Shown here: piece by piece, positions 9,838 through 17,840 of the stretch
Layout: each line of letters begins with the position of its first letter
Position numbering within the stretch: the first letter of the stretch is position 1
Origin: Pontibacter ramchanderi
GTDB lineage: Bacteria > Bacteroidota > Bacteroidia > Cytophagales > Hymenobacteraceae
Assembly (NCBI RefSeq): GCF_002846395.1
Contig: NZ_PJMU01000004.1
Location: 1 to 64,000 of the forward strand
Reading direction: 5' to 3'
DNA length: 64,000 nt
Position numbers and translations under genes: made by a program
Notes under the pieces: model-generated
What the model was told of the DNA's origin: nothing
The model's database searches: none
The model's input: only the letters and a program-made list of their open reading frames with translations

Positions 9838-12171
9838 TTATACTTTCACATTCTTGTTGAAATTGTGGTTTTTCTTTTGCTCACCATATCCGTAACCATA
9901 CCCATAGCCGTATCCATTCTTCCTTTTTGCATCGTTGAGCACAATCATTGGAAACTTGAGCTTCCTGTTTCTATAAATTTCATCAATGATGTTAATCTGC
10001 TCCTTTGAAGTGTAATTATACCTCACAATGTAAATGCTTGAATCGATGTAAGGAGATAGTGCGAGAGCATCTGCCACCTGCCCGATAGGCGACGTGTCAA
10101 TGATAACATAATCGAAGATGGCTTTAAGGTCCTCTATTAGTTTGTCCACCCTCGGATGAAGCATTAATTCTGAGGGATTAGGTGGAACCGGACCAGCCCC
10201 GATCAGGTAGAGTTCTGGTATCTGTGGCGATTGAACCACGATGTCGTCTATAGAAGGAGTTTCAGAGATGAGATAATTCGTAATGCCTTTTTCGTGTGTA
10301 ATACCTAAATAGTGCATTAACTTTGGCTTGCGGAGATCAAAATCTAAAACAATGACTCTCTTGCCGGTTAGGACTAAACTTGCAGCAAGATTCAAACTGA
10401 AAAAGGTCTTTCCTTCTCCACTCATGCTAGAAGTTATCAGAATGACTCTGTTTTCTCCACCTACTGTAGCGAACTGAAGGTTAGCACGAATCAATCGGAA
10501 CGATTCAGCTACCGATGTTCTGTTTTTGTTAGTCACTACCAAAGATTCCTTCTCTTCGTTGTGTGCTAACTCTCCTAGAATTGGTGTTTCTGTCGCGCGC
10601 TCTATATCTTTCTTATGTTGTATATCGTGATTCAACTGGTCTTTCAGGAAAACAAAAGCTACGGGTAAGGCTATTCCAAAAATGATCGCTGCCAGGTAAA
10701 TAAGTTTTCTTACGGGTTTGATTGGATCCAGACTGACCATTGCTTCGTCTATGATCTTGATATTACTGACATCTGCTGCCAATGAAAGGGCGGATTCCTC
10801 TCGTTTCTGGAGAAGGTATAGGTATAGGCCTTCTTTAGTGCCTTGCTGTCTATTAATCTCTAATAAATCGCGTTCTATTGAAGGGACTAGCTGTTTTTTA
10901 GTTTGAAATTGTGCATAGCTCTTCTGTAAATTGTTCCTGGTTACAATAAGACCTTGTTTAATGTTTCGTAAGTTCTCCAGGATGTTTACTTCAAGGTTTG
11001 AGAGTTGGTCGTTTAAGTTGACTACCAGTGGATTGTTGGGTTGCATTGTACGCAACAGGCCCTGACGTTCCAGTTGTAATTCGTTGAATCTACTAATTAG
11101 GTCTTGTAGGGTAGGGTCTTTAATGTTGAGAGTACTAGGTACAAGTATGGACTTGTTCTTACTTTTGGTAAGATAATCTTCGATGGTTTGGAGAACATCT
11201 ATTTGTACCTGCCATTCTGAGATTTGCCGGTTATAATCTGCTGCTTTTTCTACATACATGCGAGCATCCGAATCGAGGTTTGTTACCTCGTTACTCCGTT
11301 TATACCGTTCCACGTTCTCTTCGACATCGGTAAGCTCACTTGAAAGAAATTTTATACGCTCATCTAAGAAGCTCAAGGAGTTAACTGCTGAAGCCTTCTT
11401 ATCATTCGCCTTATCTTTATTATAGAGAGAAATCAAATGGTATACCAGGTCTATGCCTTTCTCAGGTACAGGCTCAGTAAGTTCAATGGCTATAACTTTC
11501 GTCTCTTTATTGATAGGATAAATGCTAAGAGCATTGCGGTAGTAGTTAGCCACCCTTCGGTAATCCTTGAATTCAACTAAAACTTCGCTGTAATTGGTAG
11601 TTGAGAAACCTGGTGCTGCAGTAACGGTAAAAGTTGCATAGGGCAGAACAATCTTTTGTCCAAATTCATGCAAGGTTTCCTTCTCCTCATCATTTAAAAC
11701 AAAATTGTTTTTATCCTTTATCTGGACTCTCAATGTCTTACCAAAGGCGGGCTGTTTCAGATCGCTAACCACTACTTTAATAGGTAAGGACGAGCCATAT
11801 ATTTCCTCTGTCTTAATGTGCCCTTCAACATAATAATTCACATACAGAGAGAGGTCTTTGACTACACGTTGCATTAACGAGATTGATTTTAGCAACTCAA
11901 TCTCGTCGTTTATGCTCTGATTTGTTTGGAATATGCCTAGTTCGGAGAAAAAGGAATTTTCGTAAACAGAGGCTCCTTTATTATTATCCTGTATTAGAAG
12001 GGTGCTGGAAATGAGGTATTGGGGTGTAGCATAGCGTAAGTAGGTATAAGCTCCGGCTAGGGACAGTAGTAAAGTAGCTGCGAAAAGATACCAGTATCTT
12101 AAATACTTAGTTAAGACTCCCCTTAAATCAAAATTTTCCGGCTCTGCTAGGAATATATCTTTCTTGTTCAT
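9838..12171 (-). CDS. Polysaccharide co-polymerase / BY-kinase (Wzc-like)
   Basis: 777 aa inner-membrane protein. A first transmembrane span (about 30-50) is followed by a Wzz-type periplasmic region with long coiled coils, and a second span lies near residue 500. The cytoplasmic tyrosine-kinase domain has Walker A SSMSGEGKTFFSLNLA (about residue 580), A' VIVLDFDLRKPK and B YVIIDTSP. The C-terminus carries five Tyr in a Gly-Tyr repeat (about 752-764), the usual place of the autophosphorylated tyrosine cluster. BY-kinases of this type control chain length and export together with a Wza-type outer-membrane protein, whose gene lies 12 bp upstream. This is a strong family call. Confidence 0.95.
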   Translation of the reverse strand: MNKKDIFLAEPENFDLRGVLTKYLRYWYLFAATLLLSLAGAYTYLRYATPQYLISSTLLIQDNNKGASVYENSFFSELGIFQTNQSINDEIELLKSISLMQRVVKDLSLYVNYYVEGHIKTEEIYGSSLPIKVVVSDLKQPAFGKTLRVQIKDKNNFVLNDEEKETLHEFGQKIVLPYATFTVTAAPGFSTTNYSEVLVEFKDYRRVANYYRNALSIYPINKETKVIAIELTEPVPEKGIDLVYHLISLYNKDKANDKKASAVNSLSFLDERIKFLSSELTDVEENVERYKRSNEVTNLDSDARMYVEKAADYNRQISEWQVQIDVLQTIEDYLTKSKNKSILVPSTLNIKDPTLQDLISRFNELQLERQGLLRTMQPNNPLVVNLNDQLSNLEVNILENLRNIKQGLIVTRNNLQKSYAQFQTKKQLVPSIERDLLEINRQQGTKEGLYLYLLQKREESALSLAADVSNIKIIDEAMVSLDPIKPVRKLIYLAAIIFGIALPVAFVFLKDQLNHDIQHKKDIERATETPILGELAHNEEKESLVVTNKNRTSVAESFRLIRANLQFATVGGENRVILITSSMSGEGKTFFSLNLAASLVLTGKRVIVLDFDLRKPKLMHYLGITHEKGITNYLISETPSIDDIVVQSPQIPELYLIGAGPVPPNPSELMLHPRVDKLIEDLKAIFDYVIIDTSPIGQVADALALSPYIDSSIYIVRYNYTSKEQINIIDEIYRNRKLKFPMIVLNDAKRKNGYGYGYGYGYGEQKKNHNFNKNVKV

Positions 12172-12183
12172 AAACGGGGTTCC

Positions 12184-12963
12184 TTAAAGTAAACGCCAAA
12201 GAATTAATGATAGCGTAGACATTGCTGCAAATGTCAATGAAATGAAACGGGTATCAACAGTAGACTGTGTTATCTTGGATTTGTTAGGCTCTACATATAC
12301 CACGTCATTTTGTTGCAGATAAAAGTATGGAGAGCTAAATGTGCTCTTACTATTTAAATCAAGTCTGGCTAACTTCCTGGTACCATTCTCTTCTCTGATT
12401 ATAAGCACGTTGTCTCTTCTTCCGAACGGAGTCATGTCGCCTGCCATACCTAATGCCTCTATAACATTAAGTCTCTCAGATGGAATAATGAAGGTGGAGG
12501 GGCGGCTTACCTCCCCAACAACCGTAACCCGGAAATTAAGAAATCGGATGTTTGCTGTAGGTTCCTTCACATAGTCGCGTAGCTGACTTACTATTTTTTG
12601 GGTTGCTTCCTGCTTGGTGAGTCCCCCTAGTTTGATTTTGCCTAGTACAGGTAAATCTATGTTGCCATCTTGGTCTACCAAATAGCCTAGTTCCCCATTC
12701 GCTTTGCTACCAGGTATACCTGTGCTACTGGGATTACTTACTTGTGCTACAGTCCCTCTGCTGAAGAGGGTACCAGCATCGGCACTTAAACTGCTTATCG
12801 TAATGCTCAAAAGGTCGTCAGCTTGGATCCTTGGTTCTGAGAGGTTTACTATTTTTTCTTCATATTCAGGCACTTGCTTTAAATCACTGAAATATGCTAG
12901 GTTTCTATTGCTGCATGAAAATAGAAGGAAGATAATCAGGTAGGATAAATATTTTATTCTCAT
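12184..12963 (-). CDS. Polysaccharide export outer-membrane lipoprotein (Wza-like)
   Basis: 259 aa with a lipoprotein signal peptide (lipobox LLFSC, Cys at residue 17). It has a Poly_export domain (about 45-140, with IQADDLLSITISSL) and an SLBB-like domain (about 145-200, VTVVGEVSRPSTFIIP). A C-terminal hydrophobic helix ends at the stop codon. It forms the outer-membrane outlet for the exopolysaccharide and partners with the Wzc-like kinase encoded 12 bp downstream. It is the first gene of the operon, so the main promoter probably lies in the 363-bp gap to its right. Confidence 0.93.
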   Translation of the reverse strand: MRIKYLSYLIIFLLFSCSNRNLAYFSDLKQVPEYEEKIVNLSEPRIQADDLLSITISSLSADAGTLFSRGTVAQVSNPSSTGIPGSKANGELGYLVDQDGNIDLPVLGKIKLGGLTKQEATQKIVSQLRDYVKEPTANIRFLNFRVTVVGEVSRPSTFIIPSERLNVIEALGMAGDMTPFGRRDNVLIIREENGTRKLARLDLNSKSTFSSPYFYLQQNDVVYVEPNKSKITQSTVDTRFISLTFAAMSTLSLILWRLL

Positions 12964-13326
12964 AAAGTTAGCAATGCTGAAAGGGTGAGGACTTTAATAA
13001 GAGACAGGGTATACAAGAACCCTGTTCGCTTACCTTTTTGTGGCTTGAATCTATTTACGTAATATTTGTAAAAAGTATGTATAGTGTGACAAAAAAAACT
13101 TAGAAACATCACAAATATGCTATGATGAGGTTTTAGGTTGCATATAAAAAGATATATTTATGTATATAGTAGAGAATCAAGCCTGTTTGTAATTTTCAGA
13201 ACCGCGTGCAGATGTATGTATGGTTACATGATTTCACGCAAATTGGAAGCACCTTTCATAGTAGCTGCTTCATGTGGATTAGACTAGCAATGCGTGCAAT
13301 TTAGAGTAGGGGTTGATAGAGAAAGG
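12964..13326. other. Leader and promoter region of the exopolysaccharide operon
   Basis: A 363-bp AT-rich gap with no open frame, between the HTTM-locus gene end and the export-lipoprotein start. On the minus strand a small hairpin occurs in the presumed 5' leader: ACAGGGT (13004-13010) with ACCCTGT (13019-13025), 8-base loop, no U-tract. An exact promoter matching the Bacteroidota consensus could not be fixed. Confidence 0.4.
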
Positions 13327-14504
13327 TTAGACTACCTCCTTTTTAAATGGTCTACCACTTGAAATCATCACCTGCCGCCTTTCATGAATTTGGGTATAGA
13401 TGTACAACACAAGAGATGTGAATGCAATAATCAAAGAAATACTGAACAAGATCAAAGTCTTTAAAAGCCTTTGATCAATGTTTATACTGAAGGTGTTATG
13501 GATAAATTCAAGTAGAGAAGGGACCATAAAGCCTTCTCTGAAGAAGAAATGATAGAGACCGTAAGAGAGTATCAGGGTTAAGCAGACGAAAAGGTACTTA
13601 GGCCTGATGAATTTATTGGCAATATTATTAAAGGAAGCCGAGTTTAACACTGGATAAAAGATGGCCCAATTGATAAAAAGTAAATAGGTTAGTAAATTAT
13701 TTGTGAATACAATTCCAAAGGTGAGGAATATTGAAATATGGAATAGAACGGCAGAGAAAACAAAGAACCTAAAAACCTGCGGCCAGAATATTGCAAGTAA
13801 AAACCCGAACTCAAATACAACTGCCAGGTAATCCAATGCTTCCCAGAATACGATATTTTTTATCTGAAGAACTTCTTGTAAAAGTAAAGGCTCTCTATCC
13901 CAGTATAAATCGTTGTAAACCATATGGGGAAAAGTAGCATGAGAATCAAATGAAAGCCATCCTGAATAAATTTTGGGAAAACTGGCTGTAAACATAGCGA
14001 AGCCTAATAGCAGTGCCATCAAGCTAATGGCCCAAGGGTTTACGTCCTCCTTCCTTTGGTACAAACTATCTATTGAGTAGGTATTGCCCCAACCCGAGAA
14101 GGCCATGACTAATGGTATGACAAGCCAAATTATATTGTGGTCTATCTTTCCAAATGAAAACGAAAAGCTCTGGCATATCAGTAGTACAAAGAACAAAGCC
14201 AGTGATGTGTATTTGGTTCTCCAACCGAAGAGCAGCAGTACATGAAATATTACGATCAAAAGATCGGCAATAATGAAGAATACTGCATCAGGAAAACCAT
14301 TGAACAAATTAGCCAGGCTTATTTCTGGGGAGAAAACAACATATCCGGACTGTTGCCGATCCAGCTAAATCTTGGAATACCGAAGAAAGTAAATGTGAAC
14401 AAGCAATATAATATACGATAAACCCCTAAATACTCTGATTTTAATTTATAGGAGTCGAAAATGAAATTGTCAATCCTATTGGTAAGTTTATTGAACTGTA
14501 TCAT
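13327..14504 (-). pseudogene. HTTM-domain membrane protein (gamma-carboxylase-like), frameshifted
   Basis: Two abutting frames encode one HTTM (vitamin K-dependent gamma-carboxylase-like, PF05090) multi-span protein. The N-terminal part (14504-14319) contains the typical LGVYRILYCLF and stops at FSPQK. The rest (from about 14330 down to 13327) continues in another frame with EISLANLFNGFPDAVFF. The break falls in a CCCC run at about 14328; one extra C would join the halves as FSPPEISLANLF and give about 392 residues, a normal size. The C-terminal part alone has an internal ATG (14307) but would lack the first spans. It may be true decay or a homopolymer sequencing error. The adjacent gene is also broken. 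Confidence 0.75.
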
Positions 14505-14552
14505 ACAGATTGTTGCTTCAATTAAACAGTAATACAGCTTAAGGTTTAAGTT

Positions 14553-15050
14553 CTACCGTAGTGTTATTTCGACTCTATCTAGAAACTCGGCTTCACCCAC
14601 TTTATCGGGCATAGTAAGATCGCGTGTTGTAATTATCTTTCTGATCACTAGTTTGTCGCAATGCTCTTTGCCTAAAACGGCTAGTCTTGAATTGATCCAC
14701 TTTTGAAATTCTTCATACTCACTTGCTGCATCACTTTCTAACAGATGCGATTTTTCTGATGACCTTTTATTATGAGTTGTGAAAATGTTGCTTAACATTC
14801 ACGGGACATATGTTTTAGGATACCCCTCGAACAAATCATAAGCGCTTACAGCAGTAGAGTCATAAGCATTTATGTAAGTAAACAATTCGTAATTTATCGC
14901 TTGAATTTGTCCCTCAGTCTGTGGAATGCTTCCAAAGCCAGGAAATTTAATAGCAGGATAGGGCTCAGACACTTTTAAGATAAAGAGAAACTGGATTATA
15001 AGAAAACAGGTCAGAATGATGAATAATAACCTATTCCTGAATTTGTTCAT
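14553..15050 (-). pseudogene. Single-span partner protein of the HTTM gene, cut by an in-frame TGA
   Basis: Two open stretches in one reading frame, separated only by a TGA (14799-14801). The first (15050-14799, 83 codons) has an N-terminal membrane anchor (RLLFIILTCFLIIQFLFIL) and then YPAIKFPGFGSIPQTEG. The second (14798-14553, 81 codons) begins with an ATG directly after the stop and contains EFQKWINSRLAVLGKEHCDK. Joined, they make a 165-residue anchored protein. The TGA is one C-to-T change from CGA (Arg). Re-initiation at the adjoining ATG is possible, but it would leave the second half without its anchor. Function is unknown; its place beside the HTTM gene suggests a partner. Confidence 0.6.
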
Positions 15051-15174
15051 ACCGTCTTATTAAATAAACCAACACTTACCCATCTAGAAGTTTTCATTTA
15101 TCATTATATACGATAAGTTTAAAATAAAATTTAAAAAATATAATTTTATTATAATTGCATATGCGATTACATTA

Positions 15175-15240
15175 TTAAGCGGATCTCATATGGGTTCAGC
15201 TGCGTTAGCAAACTATCGGCTTTTATAGCGATCCGCTTAA
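15175..15240. repeat. 11-bp perfect inverted repeat
   Basis: TTAAGCGGATC (15175-15185) is repeated inverted as GATCCGCTTAA (15230-15240), with a 44-base spacer. It sits between the broken HTTM-partner gene and a GC-rich coding fragment, at a sharp change in composition. It could be the end of a lost mobile element, an attachment-site scar or an operator. No second copy was noticed in the window. Confidence 0.5.
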
Positions 15241-15267
15241 GTGGTATGAATAAAAGGTTATTGTCGC

Positions 15268-15567
15268 TTGATCATCGGCTACCTGCACCTGTCTTGGCTC
15301 GGTTTCGTGTCGCTCTTCGTACTGGGCTTCCTCCTGCAGCAAGGCCTCTACCGACTCGGCCGATATGGCGGTCTCAGGCTAACGCTTTTTCTGGCTGGCT
15401 TCTTCGCCACGGAATTGCTGATGTTCGGGCAGGGTACTTTGCTCTGGCTCGGGCTAACGGCTTTGCCGAGTTTCAACTGGCTGATGTTCTGGGCGAGTGT
15501 GCCCATGCCCCTGGGGTTGGGGTTGTTGTTTCTGGGGCAGCGGGGGTTGAAAGTGAAAATTGTCTGA
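15268..15567 (+). pseudogene. GC-rich fragment of a multi-span membrane protein
   Basis: One hundred codons from a TTG, reading IIGYLHLSWLGFVSLFVLGF and on through about three hydrophobic segments, ending GQRGLKVKIV. It is much more GC-rich than the DNA on both sides. No ribosome binding site or ATG fits it: an ATG at 15246 leads into another frame giving an Arg/Pro-rich translation. It therefore looks like the C-terminal end of a membrane protein whose front was lost. I do not recognise the family. Confidence 0.4.
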
Positions 15568-15569
15568 AT

Positions 15570-15605
15570 TAGGATTTACAGGATTATAGGATTGGCAGGA
15601 TTGAT
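15570..15605. repeat. Short GGATT-rich direct repeats
   Basis: Four GGATT units with 4-5-base spacers (starting at 15572, 15581, 15588 and 15598) directly after the GC-rich fragment. This resembles degenerate intergenic filler repeats common in related genomes. No function is visible. Confidence 0.4.
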
Positions 15606-15619
15606 ATGTTTGCTACGTA

Positions 15620-16519
15620 TTACTTTTTGAGTATTGGAAGAAGTTTAATCTCTTCAATTTGACTTTGGAAGATTTTTATAAATTTAAAATTTACTTTAAT
15701 TAACTTATAAAGAGCAATATATTGATTAATCATATTAGAGCGACGAAATTCAACCTCGCCTGAATGGTTTTCAATCATTTTCGAACCATAGACACTTCCT
15801 TTTTGATCACCTACATTTACTTTAGGTTGAGAAAGTATACTTGAGCTAAAGTCATATTTTCTGCAATTTTCTAAAAATTTTATACATTCTATTTCTAGAT
15901 TTGGCCAATATGAAAAATTAATATCTAGAATTAGTTCTTTGATGCTATTCTCTAAACTTTTCAAGTGCTTAAAGTAATATGAAACGGCTGGTTCATTAAA
16001 GTCATCAGTCATTCTAAAACTACTTAAAAACAAGTCTTTCATGTCGTTGAATGAAAAATCTTCATTAATAACATTTTCATTATTTCTATTCGCCACAGGT
16101 GTTGTTATATCATAAGTATATGTCAAATAGAACTGTAGATTTTGTTCGATAATCTTACTGTGTCTTAATATTTTTTCACATTCAGTTTTAAAGCGTTCTT
16201 GTTTTTCTTTTTCCTTTTCTTGTTCTGTTAGTTCATTTGCCTGCTGTATAGATAATGAATTCAAAAACAAACCGATTGTAATAACTCCAAGAATCGTTTC
16301 TGACATCACTAGTATTTGCGCAGTTATTGTAAGAGAAGATATATCCCCATAACCTAAAGTAGTAATTGTAACTGTACTATAATAAAGACAAGTAATAATG
16401 TTATCCATTGATAAATCCCCTTTAAAACTATCAGAGGGCAATAGAAAATATATAAATGCAAAGCTTGGGATTAAAATGAAGTAGCTCCAAGCGTAAAAAT
16501 TAGGTTTCTTTTTTGTCAT
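15620..16519 (-). CDS. Two-TM potassium channel protein with cytoplasmic C-terminal domain
   Basis: 299 aa. A first span (about 9-28) is followed by a pore helix and the filter TTLGYGD (residues 53-59), the K+ channel signature (PF07885), then a second span (about 68-90). A charged coiled stretch (about 92-112, many Glu/Lys) leads to a 190-residue domain that is neither TrkA_N (RCK) nor a cyclic-nucleotide domain as far as I can see. It should pass K+ across the inner membrane, gated by the C-terminal domain. It is encoded 91 bp after a YaaC-like gene on the same strand, in AT-rich accessory DNA. The ion-channel call is sure; the gating signal and the role of the pair are unknown. Confidence 0.85.
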   Translation of the reverse strand: MTKKKPNFYAWSYFILIPSFAFIYFLLPSDSFKGDLSMDNIITCLYYSTVTITTLGYGDISSLTITAQILVMSETILGVITIGLFLNSLSIQQANELTEQEKEKEKQERFKTECEKILRHSKIIEQNLQFYLTYTYDITTPVANRNNENVINEDFSFNDMKDLFLSSFRMTDDFNEPAVSYYFKHLKSLENSIKELILDINFSYWPNLEIECIKFLENCRKYDFSSSILSQPKVNVGDQKGSVYGSKMIENHSGEVEFRRSNMINQYIALYKLIKVNFKFIKIFQSQIEEIKLLPILKK

Positions 16520-16610
16520 CGAGTTCGAGTATTTAAATTACCACCAACAGAGTTAAGCAGCTTGGGATAGACATATAGTAAGGATTGAGGCAGAAACTGG
16601 TTGGAAGTGT

Positions 16611-17612
16611 TTACTTTTTTTCAAACTCATATGGAGATTCAATAAAATCCAAAACTATTTTAGGATACTTATCTTGTAGAAAGTCCATTAAGTTAAGTGC
16701 GAATGGTAATACACTATCATTGTTAATACCCTTGTTTATGTTGCTCCATGTTGTCGGATAATACCTAGAGATTGTTCCAAAAATAAATGATGCTGCATAC
16801 ATAGTTGAGATATCATTTATGTAAACCCCTTTTCTGAAAGGAGGAACAACGCAAGGATCACCTATCACTTGAAAAGCACTTACCCATTTTTGAGCAAGAT
16901 TTGGGAATTGGTCAGAATCAATTTTGACGATACAAGTATGATTCCGTTCAACAATCTCTAAATTATTAAAATAAGTTGCGGGGAAAATCTGGTCCAACAA
17001 TTCAGGATTACATTTACCTTGAATCTCTAGCTCAATTTTATTGCCATTAAGCTTTAAATTATTAAACACCCTATACGGTACTTCTACATCCAGCCATGAC
17101 TTTACAGACATATCTAAGTCAGGAAAACAAAAAGAAATTTCTTTCAAGCTAAATTCGAATTCGTTATCTGGTATGTCAAATTTTACATGCCAATTAATTC
17201 CACTACTACCAGCTCGGAAATAAGATTTATTTTCTGTCACTGAAATGAGTTCAGTAAAGGTTCCTTTCGATGATCTTAGAATAACGTCCTCTATTTTACC
17301 TGATTTGTTAACATCATTCCAGTTCTTGATTTTCAAACCGTGTGAGGGCGTAATATTGTTCTCTCTAGCTTCTTTGTTCATGATCAGAATAAGTCCTCTA
17401 CTTAAAGCTACTATTCCATAATACTGTAATAAAGGTCTAACCGAAATATCTGCCTTAAGACAAGAAGAGAAGTATTCTCTTCCTTGTGTAAAAGCAGAAG
17501 TAATTTCTAAAGCCTTAGAGGTGTTCAAGCCGTAGTCATATTTCTTTTTAATAAACCTTTTGACTAACTCCTTACTTTCAAATTCTCTCAAAAAATGCCA
17601 GATATCGTTCAT
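16611..17612 (-). CDS. YaaC-like protein
   Basis: 333 aa, soluble, no signal peptide. It resembles the YaaC-like family (PF14175), whose biochemical function is unknown. The shared region is the N-terminal third, with the RPLLQYYGIVALSRGLILI helix (about 61-79) followed by a HGLKIKNW element. The C-terminal third (SFIFGTISRYYPTTWSNI onward) looks helical. The family link rests on memory of these motifs and is moderately sure. It is upstream of and co-directional with the K+ channel gene, and AT-rich like it, so the two may form one small accessory operon. Confidence 0.6.
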   Translation of the reverse strand: MNDIWHFLREFESKELVKRFIKKKYDYGLNTSKALEITSAFTQGREYFSSCLKADISVRPLLQYYGIVALSRGLILIMNKEARENNITPSHGLKIKNWNDVNKSGKIEDVILRSSKGTFTELISVTENKSYFRAGSSGINWHVKFDIPDNEFEFSLKEISFCFPDLDMSVKSWLDVEVPYRVFNNLKLNGNKIELEIQGKCNPELLDQIFPATYFNNLEIVERNHTCIVKIDSDQFPNLAQKWVSAFQVIGDPCVVPPFRKGVYINDISTMYAASFIFGTISRYYPTTWSNINKGINNDSVLPFALNLMDFLQDKYPKIVLDFIESPYEFEKK

Positions 17613-17780
17613 TCTTTCTGCCGACTAATTTTTAAAGTCACTATAGCGTTTATAAATCATATATGTGATGATGTACTACTGCCTAGATTAACTTATCTGT
17701 CCTAAAACATGCTAAGTCTACCATATGCATTTAACAAATCTAATATAGACCTTTTTATATAACACCCACCTCACCCCCCC

Positions 17781-17822
17781 AAACAAAAAAACAGGAGCGC
17801 CTATACCCAGACGCTCCTGTTT
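17781..17822 (-). terminator. Rho-independent terminator of nrdJ
   Basis: On the minus strand, ACAGGAGCG and CGCTCCTGT (17791-17799 and 17812-17820) form a 9-bp stem followed by a T-rich run (17790-17781). It lies 19 bp past the nrdJ stop codon. The loop contains the CTATACC word (17801-17807). Confidence 0.9.
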
Positions 17823-17840
17823 CATTTCCACTTAATTCGA

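Noticed and set aside
14799..14801. TGA as a recoded or selenocysteine codon
   Set aside because: No recoding element is visible; the neighbouring gene is also broken, so decay is simpler.
15246..15572. 108-codon frame overlapping the GC-rich fragment
   Set aside because: Its translation is Arg/Pro/Ala-rich and nonsense-like; the other frame gives hydrophobic membrane segments.
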